Assembly (NCBI GenBank): GCA_025934545.1 | Contig: JAICXV010000170.1 | Location: 1-5,914 of the forward strand | DNA length: 5,914 bases | Reading direction: 5' to 3' | From: Verrucomicrobiia bacterium | Lineage (GTDB): Bacteria > Verrucomicrobiota > Verrucomicrobiia > Limisphaerales > Palsa-1400 | Shown: one piece after another, positions 1 to 5,349 of the stretch | Layout of the letters: each line of letters starts with the position of its first letter | How positions within the stretch are numbered: position 1 is the first letter of the stretch | Program-made: the position numbers and the translations under genes | The notes under the pieces: model-generated | The model's database searches: none | What the model was told of the DNA's origin: nothing | What the model saw: the letters and a program-made list of their open reading frames with translations, nothing else

Positions 1-1
1 C

Positions 2-550
2 AGCGGCGCCGGCGCCGACCTCGTCGATGTGGAGAGCGCCGTCCCCGGCGTCGTGCTCGACATCCGCTACGCCACGACCAACAACTTTACCGGCCAGGTC
101 CTTTATCCCTCATCGAAATGTTTCCTCCGCCGCGCCACCGCCGAAAAATTGGCGCGAGTCCAGGCGGACCTTCGTCCAATGGGCCTCGGTGTGAAAGTTT
201 ACGACGGCTATCGTCCTCTCTCCGTCCAACGCAAGATGTGGCAGGTCTACCCGCACGCCGGTTACGTTGCTGATCCAAAGAAAGGTTCGCGCCATAATCG
301 CGGCGCAGCGGTCGATTTGACCCTGGTCCATTTGAACGGGACCGAGGTGTTGATGCCGAGTCCTTACGATTCCTTCACCGAAACTGCCCACATCAACAGC
401 ACGAACGCTTCGCGCGACGCCATCTTGAACCGCACGTTGCTGCACCACGTCATGATCAAAAACGGATTCGTTAGTTTGCCGACTGAATGGTGGCACTTTG
501 ATGACAGGAATTGGCGTCGCTATCCGCTGATGGACATTGTCCCTCAGTAG
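2..550 (+). CDS. D-alanyl-D-alanine dipeptidase, VanX/DdpX family (5' end outside window)
   Basis: Zinc dipeptidase of the VanX/DdpX family (peptidase M15D) that hydrolyses free D-Ala-D-Ala. The reading frame is open to the window edge. A GTG at 29 could serve as start, but the codons before it read SGAGADLVDVES, and DLVDV is the usual opening of the mature family domain, so the true start lies upstream, perhaps after a signal peptide. Numbering from the GTG at 29: the substrate-binding arginine is in VYDGYRP (R62); zinc ligands H89 and D96 are in SRHNRGAAVD; catalytic E153 and third ligand H156 are in EWWH. RYATTNNFTG near the N terminus is another family hallmark. All catalytic residues are present, so the enzyme looks active. 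No vanHA-type ligase or dehydrogenase is visible, so dipeptide scavenging or wall turnover is more likely than glycopeptide resistance. It converges on the minus-strand gene ending at 577, with only 26 bases between and no clear terminator. Confidence 0.93.
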   Translation, partial: SGAGADLVDVESAVPGVVLDIRYATTNNFTGQVLYPSSKCFLRRATAEKLARVQADLRPMGLGVKVYDGYRPLSVQRKMWQVYPHAGYVADPKKGSRHNRGAAVDLTLVHLNGTEVLMPSPYDSFTETAHINSTNASRDAILNRTLLHHVMIKNGFVSLPTEWWHFDDRNWRRYPLMDIVPQ

Positions 551-576
551 ACTGACTTACGGTAGCCCGCTTTGGA

Positions 577-1026
577 TTACCTGTTGGTAAGCGCCTCGAC
601 GTCCGCCAGATCTTTCAATCGTCCGGTCGCGCGTTTGTTTTTTAACAATTCGTTGAGTGCGATAAAATTTATCGTGTCAGCGGCGTCCCCGACTTCAACT
701 CGGTTTTTGTAGCATTCGTCGAAAGTAACACCGTCGATTTCGTTTAGAATTTCGAGTCTCATCGGCTCATTTCCCATTCGCACGATACGACCTTTGTTGA
801 GGAAAAGTTCAGGCGTCACTTCAGGCAAGTTGAACCCGAATTCACGAAATGCGGTAACTAGTGCCTGAGCATTCTCGCTGGAGAGAGCCACATAGATGTC
901 TAAATCTCCTGTGTAGCGGACGTAACCGTGGAAAATCACCGCGTAACCACCGACGACCAAATATCTAACGTGTTCCCGGTTCAACAACCGTAAGAACTCT
1001 TGAAAGTCGTGCGGAAGCTGGATCAT
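577..1026 (-). CDS. Orphan nucleotidyltransferase (MNT/AbiEii-like fold)
   Basis: 149 residues from the ATG at 1026. The protein has the minimal nucleotidyltransferase core: YLVVGGYAVIFHG (glycines 26-27) followed by RYTGDLDIYV, with metal-binding aspartates D41 and D43. MRLEIL around residues 89-94 supplies a probable third carboxylate, E92, where relatives as I recall them usually have Asp. The C-terminal block at about 130-146 (NKRATGR, then KDLADVEAL) is typical of these stand-alone transferases. The frame can be extended to TTG codons at 1038 or 1065. I prefer the ATG because LPHDFQEFLRLLN, shortly after it, is the normal family N terminus, and because the upstream stretch is occupied by the overlapping small gene. 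No Shine-Dalgarno precedes the ATG, so translation probably depends on reading of the upstream ORF. The family includes toxins, antitoxins and uncharacterised AMP or NMP transferases; the actual target here is unknown. Confidence 0.85.
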   Translation of the reverse strand: MIQLPHDFQEFLRLLNREHVRYLVVGGYAVIFHGYVRYTGDLDIYVALSSENAQALVTAFREFGFNLPEVTPELFLNKGRIVRMGNEPMRLEILNEIDGVTFDECYKNRVEVGDAADTINFIALNELLKNKRATGRLKDLADVEALTNR

Positions 1027-1183
1027 TTCGGTGCACAATCTGCCGAAGAAGCTCCCCCGCTTCAAACCTCTTTATCGGGGGTTGCGCCAACCAATATCCG
1101 ACCTCGGACCGATGATCGTGCAGATCCGTAACCGATAAGGCGGTACGATCCACGCGCGCATTTTCGACCAAAGGCGAAACCAT
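965..1183 (-). CDS. Small helical protein paired with the nucleotidyltransferase
   Basis: 72 residues, translated just ahead of the nucleotidyltransferase and overlapping its first 62 bases in a different frame. It is easily dismissed as a shadow ORF, but the translation has the layout I recall for small proteins encoded immediately upstream of such transferases: a short VDRTALSVTDL lead-in (11-21), then YWLA and RFEAGELLRQ (30-48, corresponding to a usual YW...ER.EALE.LRR), then DPASARLSRVLTVVE (54-68, corresponding to GYDP...RLQRVLEVVE). The match continues through the overlap to the natural stop, which argues against chance. Predicted helical, soluble, charged. It may be a partner or regulator of the transferase; no function is established to my knowledge. 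Start: ATG at 1183, with a promoter -10 box only five bases upstream; GTG at 1153 is an alternative. Confidence 0.72.
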   Translation of the reverse strand: MVSPLVENARVDRTALSVTDLHDHRSEVGYWLAQPPIKRFEAGELLRQIVHRNDPASARLSRVLTVVEPGTR

Positions 1184-1188
1184 GCTCT

Positions 1189-1218
1189 ACTATAGTCAAT
1201 ATCGCGACGATTTAACAA
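1189..1218 (-). promoter_or_regulatory. Sigma70-like promoter for the small protein/nucleotidyltransferase pair
   Basis: On the minus strand, TTGTTA (1218-1213, 4 of 6 to consensus) and TATAGT (1194-1189, 5 of 6) are separated by 18 bases. Only AGAGC lies between the -10 box and the ATG at 1183, so transcription would start at or next to the start codon, giving a leaderless mRNA. This agrees with the lack of a Shine-Dalgarno. Prediction from consensus only. Confidence 0.42.
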
Positions 1219-1240
1219 TCTGAATCAAATCCTGAAAGCA

Positions 1241-1269
1241 TTGCTGGCTTGCTAGTGCCCGCGTTTATT
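1241..1269 (+). promoter_or_regulatory. Possible promoter for the permease-nagB operon
   Basis: TTGCTG (1241-1246) and TTTATT (1264-1269) are spaced by 17 bases in the intergenic region shared with the divergent minus-strand pair. Initiation near 1276 would leave a leader of only about 13 bases before the ATG at 1289. The match is moderate (4 of 6 in each box), so this is tentative. Confidence 0.25.
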
Positions 1270-1288
1270 TCGTACCTTCGTGCTCACT

Positions 1289-2605
1289 ATGAATCGAGCA
1301 ACACACCTCAAATTGTTCCTCATGATGGTCTTGGAGTTTTTCATCTGGGGCGCCTGGTTGCCGCTAATTTTTGGATATCTGCCAAGCTTAGGTTTTTCAC
1401 CGTGGCAGCAGTCGATGATTTTGAACGCGTTCCCCGTGGCGGCCATCGTCGGGATGTTCTTCAGCAATCAATTTGCCGACCGCAACTTTGCCGCTGAAAA
1501 AGTCCTTGGCTTCAGCCATGTCATCGGCGGCGCCGCCATGATCGGTTTGGCGTTCACTCATGATTTTTGGACATTCTTTTTTCTGATGCTTGTTCATTGC
1601 CTGTTCTACGTGCCGACGATTTCCATCACGAACTCGATCGCGTTCACTCACATGCAGGACGCGAAAAAAGAATTTGGGGTCGTGCGCATGGGCGGGACGA
1701 TTGGTTGGATTCTCGCAGCGTGGCCGTTCACGTTCATTCTGGTCGATTGGAACAAAGTCCACGCCGCAAACCCATCCGGCTTCATCAACTGGCTTGGAGC
1801 GGTTCTCAGCAACGGCCTCACCGGCACCGATCTCCAAAACGCCACGCGATACACTTACATTGTGGCGGGCGGCGGTTCGCTCGTCCTCGCCGCCTTGAGC
1901 ATGGTTCTTCCGCATACGCCACCGAAGAAAGCCGTTTCATCTGAGAACAAACTCGCATGGGTCGAGGCGTGCCGATTGCTGGTCCATCCTTTCGTTTTGG
2001 TTTTGTGGCTGGTCACCTTCGTCGATTCGTTCGTTCACAACTGCTTCTTCAGTTGGACGGGAATGTTCCTCGGCAGCAAAGCTGTCGGTATTCCTGGAAA
2101 CTGGATCATGCCGGTCATGAGCATCGGCCAGGTCGCGGAAATTCTCACCATGGCCATTCTTGGTGTGACGCTGAAAAAACTCGGCTGGCGCGCGACGATG
2201 GTCTTCGGTATTTGCGGTCATGCCGCGCGTTTCGCTGTGTTCGCTTTCCTGCCGCAGTATCAATGGCTGATCATCGCCGTGAACATTCTGCACGGCATTT
2301 GTTATGCGTTCTTCTTTGCGACCGTTTACATTTTTGTGGACGAATATTTTCCGAAAGACGTCCGCGCCAGCGCGCAAGGTCTGTTCAACGTCATGATTCT
2401 CGGCATCGGCGCACTCGTCGCTTATTCCGTTTGCCCGAAATTGATGGAGATCTTCACGAAAGATGGTGTGACCGATTTCCGTTCATTGTTCCTCGTGCCG
2501 TGCGGCGCAGCGATTCTAGCGGCCATTTCCCTCGCGCTGTTCTTCCGCCCGCCGCAGATGGCCCAGGCTAAAGCCGCGCCCGCCGGCGTCGCGATTACAA
2601 GCTAA
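1289..2605 (+). CDS. MFS permease, nucleoside:H+ symporter-like
   Basis: 438-residue inner-membrane transporter of the major facilitator superfamily, about the expected length and with about 12 hydrophobic segments. The first segment (LKLFLMMVLEFFIWGAWLP), the loop after helix 2 (QFADRNFAAEKVLG, about 61-74) and FGVVRMGGTIGWI (129-141) resemble the nucleoside:H+ symporter group (NupG/XapB type, Nuc_H_symport) as widely found in planctomycetes and Verrucomicrobia. A charged cytoplasmic loop (PPKKAVSSENK) separates the two six-helix halves, and a short A/P-rich tail ends the protein. Start: the ATG at 1289 is preferred over an in-frame GTG at 1280; neither has a Shine-Dalgarno. nagB follows after 9 bases and is probably cotranscribed, so an amino-sugar-related substrate is as plausible as a nucleoside. 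Fold confidence is high; substrate is unknown. Confidence 0.88.
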   Translation: MNRATHLKLFLMMVLEFFIWGAWLPLIFGYLPSLGFSPWQQSMILNAFPVAAIVGMFFSNQFADRNFAAEKVLGFSHVIGGAAMIGLAFTHDFWTFFFLMLVHCLFYVPTISITNSIAFTHMQDAKKEFGVVRMGGTIGWILAAWPFTFILVDWNKVHAANPSGFINWLGAVLSNGLTGTDLQNATRYTYIVAGGGSLVLAALSMVLPHTPPKKAVSSENKLAWVEACRLLVHPFVLVLWLVTFVDSFVHNCFFSWTGMFLGSKAVGIPGNWIMPVMSIGQVAEILTMAILGVTLKKLGWRATMVFGICGHAARFAVFAFLPQYQWLIIAVNILHGICYAFFFATVYIFVDEYFPKDVRASAQGLFNVMILGIGALVAYSVCPKLMEIFTKDGVTDFRSLFLVPCGAAILAAISLALFFRPPQMAQAKAAPAGVAITS

Positions 2606-2609
2606 AGGA
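2604..2609 (+). promoter_or_regulatory. Ribosome binding site of nagB overlapping the permease stop
   Basis: AAAGGA begins inside the permease TAA (2603-2605) and lies five bases before the GTG at 2615. It fixes the nagB start at that GTG and suggests translational coupling to the permease. It is one of only two convincing Shine-Dalgarno sequences in the window. Confidence 0.7.
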
Positions 2610-2614
2610 CAATC

Positions 2615-3403
2615 GTGGAAGTTATCATTCGTTCTGATGCAGATGCCGCGTCGCTCCTGGTCGCGCGCATGGTTGCCAAAGAAATCCGCGCCAATCCATC
2701 CATCGTGCTGGGCCTTGCCACCGGCCAAACCATGGAACGCGTCTACGCGCTGCTCGTGCAAATGCACAAAAAGGAAAAACTTGATTTCTCGCTTTGTCGC
2801 ACCTTCAACCTCGACGAATACGTCGGCCTCGGCACCAAGGATTCCGGCTCCTATCGCTTCTACATGAAGCACCACCTGTTCGATCACGTAAATATCGATC
2901 CGCGCAATACTCATTTGCCGGACGGCAAATCCGCCGACCTCGACAAAGAATGTGAGCGGTACGAAAAAGTTATCGAACGCAACGGCGGCATCGACCTCCA
3001 GCTCCTCGGCATCGGCAAAGCCGGACACATTGGCTTTAACGAACCTCTTTCGGCGTTGCGTTCCCGCACCCGCGTCAAAGCGCTTTCCCCGACGACTCTG
3101 AATCAAAACGCCGCCATGTTCGGCGGTTCCGACAAAGTGCCGCAACGCGCCATTACCATGGGCGTGGGCACCATCCTCGAATGTCGTAAGTGTATCTTGC
3201 TGGCGACCGGCGATTCCAAAGCCAACATCATCGCCAAAGCCGTCGAAGGCCCGATCACGTCGATGATTTCCGCCACCGCCCTTCAGCTTCATCGCAAATG
3301 CACCGTTGTTGTCGATGAAGAGGCCGCCAGCAAATTGCAAGCGACCGATTACTACCGCTGGATCTTCGACAACGAGCCCGAATGGCAGGATTATCGGACC
3401 TAA
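2615..3403 (+). CDS. nagB: Glucosamine-6-phosphate deaminase
   Basis: Cytoplasmic enzyme converting glucosamine-6-phosphate to fructose-6-phosphate and ammonia, the last specific step of amino-sugar catabolism. Its 262 residues match the family size (about 240-270). Visible motifs: phosphate-binding LGLATGQTM (32-40); FNLDEYVGL (64-72) with D67 equivalent to the E. coli proton-transfer Asp72; GIGKAGHIGFNEP (132-144) with H138 and E143 equivalent to His143 and Glu148; and SRTR (150-153). The helix-rich second half contains VPQRAITMGVGTIL and the AVEG motif (209-212). E. coli has Asp141 where this protein has A136; other active homologues I recall carry Asn or Thr there, so activity is probably retained. 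The E. coli allosteric site cannot be judged by eye. GTG start with a strong Shine-Dalgarno; nine bases after the permease. NagB-type isomerase is well supported; a 6-phosphogluconolactonase is unlikely given the FNEP motif. Confidence 0.94.
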   Translation: MEVIIRSDADAASLLVARMVAKEIRANPSIVLGLATGQTMERVYALLVQMHKKEKLDFSLCRTFNLDEYVGLGTKDSGSYRFYMKHHLFDHVNIDPRNTHLPDGKSADLDKECERYEKVIERNGGIDLQLLGIGKAGHIGFNEPLSALRSRTRVKALSPTTLNQNAAMFGGSDKVPQRAITMGVGTILECRKCILLATGDSKANIIAKAVEGPITSMISATALQLHRKCTVVVDEEAASKLQATDYYRWIFDNEPEWQDYRT

Positions 3404-3559
3404 GCTGACGGCATCGTCGACGGATCGCAACTTCGCAAATTTGTTTCATTTTCGCGCAAGCCGCGTGTTTTTCATCCAAAGCACGATAGCCCCGTTCAGG
3501 CCGGCCCCGATTGTCCCGTAACGAATTAAAGGTAAGTTAATTACACCAAAGACTGGGTC

Positions 3560-3592
3560 CGAAAAACTGTCCAAAAAATGGAGACTTTTTCG
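3560..3592. repeat. Imperfect inverted repeat (33 bases)
   Basis: CGAAAAA (3560-3566) pairs with TTTTTCG (3586-3592). Inside it are a C/C mismatch, a T-A pair and a G/G mismatch, then TCCA (3570-3573) pairing with TGGA (3579-3582) around an AAAAA loop. As RNA this is a long A/U-rich hairpin; as DNA it is a near-symmetric operator-like site. It lies between nagB and the candidate small ORF, in the most A/T-rich part of the window. Function unknown. Confidence 0.5.
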
Positions 3593-3719
3593 CCGAAAAT
3601 GTATGGTGTGTCTCAGTTTTTGAGCGTTTTATGCCAGTATGCGGTGCCAATCCTCCGTGAACGCGAATGGAACAAACTATGCTCTAAAGAGCCTTGCCTT
3701 CGGACCACAAGTTCGGGGT

Positions 3720-3724
3720 GGAGG
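3720..3724 (+). promoter_or_regulatory. Strong Shine-Dalgarno before the small ORF at 3732
   Basis: GGAGG lies seven bases before an ATG at 3732. It is the best ribosome binding site in the window, where most clear genes have none. It is the main reason to choose ATG 3732 rather than the upstream frame start at 3639. Confidence 0.45.
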
Positions 3725-3731
3725 ATGCGAT

Positions 3732-3932
3732 ATGAGAAATTCTGATAACCCTGTTCCGTCACGCTTGATTAAGCGCCGTCAGTCGAAGCTTGAAGTTCGC
3801 CTGAAGCAGTCGCTGCAGTATCGCTCTGCCCACAAACAACCCCCCGGCGCGCCTGACGAAACGTCCGAAAAGTATTTCCATCCGAAGCGCGAGGGTCTGT
3901 TCTGCGACGCCCCCCTCGGCTTGAAATCTTGA
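3732..3932 (+). CDS. Candidate small basic protein, unknown function
   Basis: 66-residue ORF that I do not recognise. It begins MRNSDNPVPSRLIKRRQSKL; the first 35 residues are strongly basic and probably helical (RLIKRRQSKLEVRLKQSLQYR), followed by a proline-rich turn (KQPPGAPDE) and a tail ending FCDAPLGLKS. There is no signal peptide or membrane segment. In favour: the GGAGG at optimal spacing and a position between two plus-strand genes. Against: codon use is less GC-biased at third positions than in nagB, there is no recognised family, and its stop lies five bases before the palindromic repeat at 3938. It could be a nucleic-acid-binding small protein or a chance frame. Confidence 0.35.
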   Translation: MRNSDNPVPSRLIKRRQSKLEVRLKQSLQYRSAHKQPPGAPDETSEKYFHPKREGLFCDAPLGLKS

Positions 3933-3937
3933 TTTTC

Positions 3938-4040
3938 GGCGCCCGGACTTTAGTCCGCTTCAACGTGTCGTCCTCAAACGAGGAATTTCAGCTTAGCTTC
4001 ATCGTGTATCCAACCTGAAGCAGACTAAAGTCCCCGCTCC
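3938..4040. repeat. REP-like palindromic repeat element
   Basis: GGACTTTAGTCCGCTTCA (3945-3962) and TGAAGCAGACTAAAGTCC (4016-4033) are inverted copies with 17 of 18 bases pairing; weaker pairing extends the arms to about 3938-3967 and 4011-4040. Each arm is partly self-complementary: GGACT/AGTCC in the left arm, with one of these pairs disrupted in the right. The 53-base core contains a small hairpin, TCCTC-AAAC-GAGGA (3971-3984). I recall similar GGACTNNAGTCC palindromes scattered in Verrucomicrobia genomes, so this is probably a dispersed noncoding repeat; copy number cannot be seen from one window. Confidence 0.7.
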
Positions 4041-4088
4041 GGCCAGTTTCTTCTCGCCACTTCTCGAAAATTTTCCGAATCTCCCTCC

Positions 4089-4754
4089 GTGCCAAAGTGG
4101 GTCAAACTCCTCATTGCAGTGTTGCTGCTGCCGATTTGTATCGGCACATCGATTGCACTTTGCAAAGTCTTCTCCCACTCCGGCAGCGCGCGAGAGATTT
4201 GGCTGCCGATGCTGGCCGGCGCGGCCTGTTGGGTTGTCATCTTCATCATGCTGCCGAAACCGATGTGGGTTTACGTCGTTGGCCATGAACTGACCCATGC
4301 CGTCTGGACGTGGATCTTCGGCGGCAAAGTCAAAAAGTTTAAGGCCAGCTCCGAAGGCGGCCACGTCCTCGTCACGAAAAACAATTTCGTCATCGCGCTC
4401 GCCCCCTATTTCTTTCCGCTCTACGCCGTCTTCGTCGTGATCGCGTTTATGATCGGCAGCTTAATATGGTATTGGCGGCCCTATGTCGTCTGGTTTCATC
4501 TCCTCCTCGGCGCCGCTTACGCGTTCCACGTCACTTTGACCTGGCACATTTTGAAAACCCGCCAAAGCGACATCACCAGCCAGGGCTACCTGTTCTCTGG
4601 CGTCGTCATATTTCTTGGAAACGCTGCCGTCTTGCTCGTCGGCATCCCAATAGTCGCAACGCAGGGCGACAAATTGACGGCGTTGAGTCATGCGTTCGGG
4701 ACGTGGTTCCAATCCAATCACATCGTTTTACACCGCGTCGCCAACCTGTTCTAG
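4089..4754 (+). CDS. Multi-pass membrane protein with HExxH motif (putative M50-like metalloprotease)
   Basis: 221 residues with about six hydrophobic segments, the first at 6-26. Near the end of a short hydrophobic run lies VVGHELTHAVWTW: H66, E67 and H70 form the HExxH zinc motif, placed at a membrane boundary as in site-2 proteases and M50 relatives. A second conserved-looking region, QSDITSQGYLFSGVVIFLGN (159-178), contains D161 in a position suited to a third zinc ligand. There is no PDZ or CBS domain, so the protein is a minimal core. Start: GTG at 4089, with no Shine-Dalgarno and no alternative start codon close upstream in frame; a T/C-rich stretch precedes it. The substrate is unknown; roles in regulated intramembrane proteolysis or membrane-protein quality control are inference. 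It may instead be a non-peptidase DUF with a coincidental motif, but the context of the histidines argues against this. Confidence 0.78.
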   Translation: MPKWVKLLIAVLLLPICIGTSIALCKVFSHSGSAREIWLPMLAGAACWVVIFIMLPKPMWVYVVGHELTHAVWTWIFGGKVKKFKASSEGGHVLVTKNNFVIALAPYFFPLYAVFVVIAFMIGSLIWYWRPYVVWFHLLLGAAYAFHVTLTWHILKTRQSDITSQGYLFSGVVIFLGNAAVLLVGIPIVATQGDKLTALSHAFGTWFQSNHIVLHRVANLF

Positions 4755-4767
4755 AACCGCGATCTCG

Positions 4768-4824
4768 AATTGCGGATGAAACGCCCGTCCTAAATCCGCA
4801 ATCGGCAACCGGTAATCCGCAATT
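4768..4824. repeat. Heptameric tandem repeat with inverted copy
   Basis: Four adjoining 7-base units, ATCCGCA, ATCGGCA, ACCGGTA and ATCCGCA, occupy 4794-4821. AATTGCGGAT at 4768-4777 is the exact reverse complement of ATCCGCAATT at 4815-4824, and nine of those bases also match 4794-4802, so two alternative stems are possible. The block fills the gap between the membrane-protein stop (4754) and the ptsN-like start (4873). It looks like a degenerate, slippage-prone intergenic repeat; no promoter is evident in it. Confidence 0.65.
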
Positions 4825-4872
4825 TCTCTTGAATTGCCCTTGCGCTTCAGGCGAAATGCACAAGCATTTTGT

Positions 4873-5340
4873 ATGAATCTTGCCGATATTTTAGGGCCAG
4901 AAAATCTCCTGCCGCAAACCAAAGCGGCAAACCGCTGGGACGCCATCGATGAATTGATCGACAACCTCGTAGCGACGAAGAAGATCCGCCCGGAAAATCG
5001 CGAGGCCATCGCCGCCGTCGTTAAAAAACGCGAAACATCGATGAGCACCGGCATTGGGTTCGGTATCGGTATCCCTCACGCTTCGACCGATTTGATCACC
5101 GAAGTCGTCGGCGCCCTCGGCCGTTCCAAAACCGGCATCAATTTCGATGCCCTCGACAATCAACCCGTCAACCTCGTCATGCTGTTCCTCGTGCCGCAGG
5201 GGCAATTCCAGAAACATCTTCACACCCTGGCCAGCATCGCAAAACTTCTTCACAACAAAGATTTTCGAAACGAACTCGAACAAGCCCCCGATTCGGCCGC
5301 CATGTTCGAAGTCATCAAAAAATATTCGACGCCGAAATAG
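4873..5340 (+). CDS. ptsN: PTS EIIA domain protein, nitrogen-PTS (PtsN) type
   Basis: 155-residue single-domain EIIA of the fructose/mannitol/Ntr class, matching PtsN in length (about 150-165). The phosphorylated histidine is H69 in GIGFGIGIPHAST; H115 and H117 in QFQKHLHTLASIAKLL are in the conserved second histidine region. The N terminus (MNLADILGPENLL...KAANRWDAIDELIDNL) and the RETSMSTGIGFGIGIPHA block (53-70) are typical. The ATG at 4873 gives the normal family start; a longer frame from TTG 4834 adds an unconserved arginine-rich stretch. No Shine-Dalgarno is seen. No EIIB, EIIC, HPr or EI gene is in the window, which favours a regulatory phosphorelay role over sugar transport. Followed by a terminator-like structure before argS. 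The symbol is assigned by domain type and is less certain than the fold. Confidence 0.85.
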   Translation: MNLADILGPENLLPQTKAANRWDAIDELIDNLVATKKIRPENREAIAAVVKKRETSMSTGIGFGIGIPHASTDLITEVVGALGRSKTGINFDALDNQPVNLVMLFLVPQGQFQKHLHTLASIAKLLHNKDFRNELEQAPDSAAMFEVIKKYSTPK

Positions 5341-5349
5341 CATGGTAGT

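Larger units (their letters stand above)
3404..3731 (+). other. Intergenic region after nagB
   Basis: No conserved coding frame is visible. The first 100 bases resemble the flanking GC content and contain GGCCGGCC (3500-3507). From about 3525 to 3635 the sequence becomes A/T-rich, with runs of A and T, and contains the inverted repeat at 3560-3592. A weak CTCA/TGAG hairpin at 3612-3624, followed by TTTT at 3627-3630, could help end nagB transcription but is too weak to call. The frame upstream of the small ORF at 3732 is open from 3639 but shows no coding character. Confidence 0.5.

Noticed and set aside
5..16. Perfect 12-base palindrome of two tandem GGCGCC units
   Set aside because: It lies in a Gly/Ala-rich codon stretch (SGAGAD) of the dipeptidase gene, where GGC and GCC codons produce it naturally.
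551..576. Possible bidirectional terminator between the converging dipeptidase and nucleotidyltransferase genes
   Set aside because: No convincing stem fits in the 26-base gap and there is no T-run; a CTTAC/GTAAG pairing would need a long loop reaching into the coding region.
1397..1915. Minus-strand ORF inside the permease gene
   Set aside because: Antisense shadow with low-complexity charged composition (many E, D, R and H); no motif and no initiation signal.
1957..2571. Second plus-strand frame inside the permease
   Set aside because: Arginine-, histidine- and serine-rich translation typical of an out-of-frame reading of a membrane protein gene.
2516..3430. Long minus-strand ORF (304 codons) antisense to nagB
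   Set aside because: It mirrors the nagB coding frame, a common effect of GC-biased codons, and its translation is rich in G, F, D and H with no recognisable domain. nagB itself is unambiguous.
3404..4088. CRISPR array or insertion sequence in the repeat-bearing intergenic region
   Set aside because: The repeats are single inverted pairs, not regularly spaced direct repeats, and no transposase or target-site duplication is visible.
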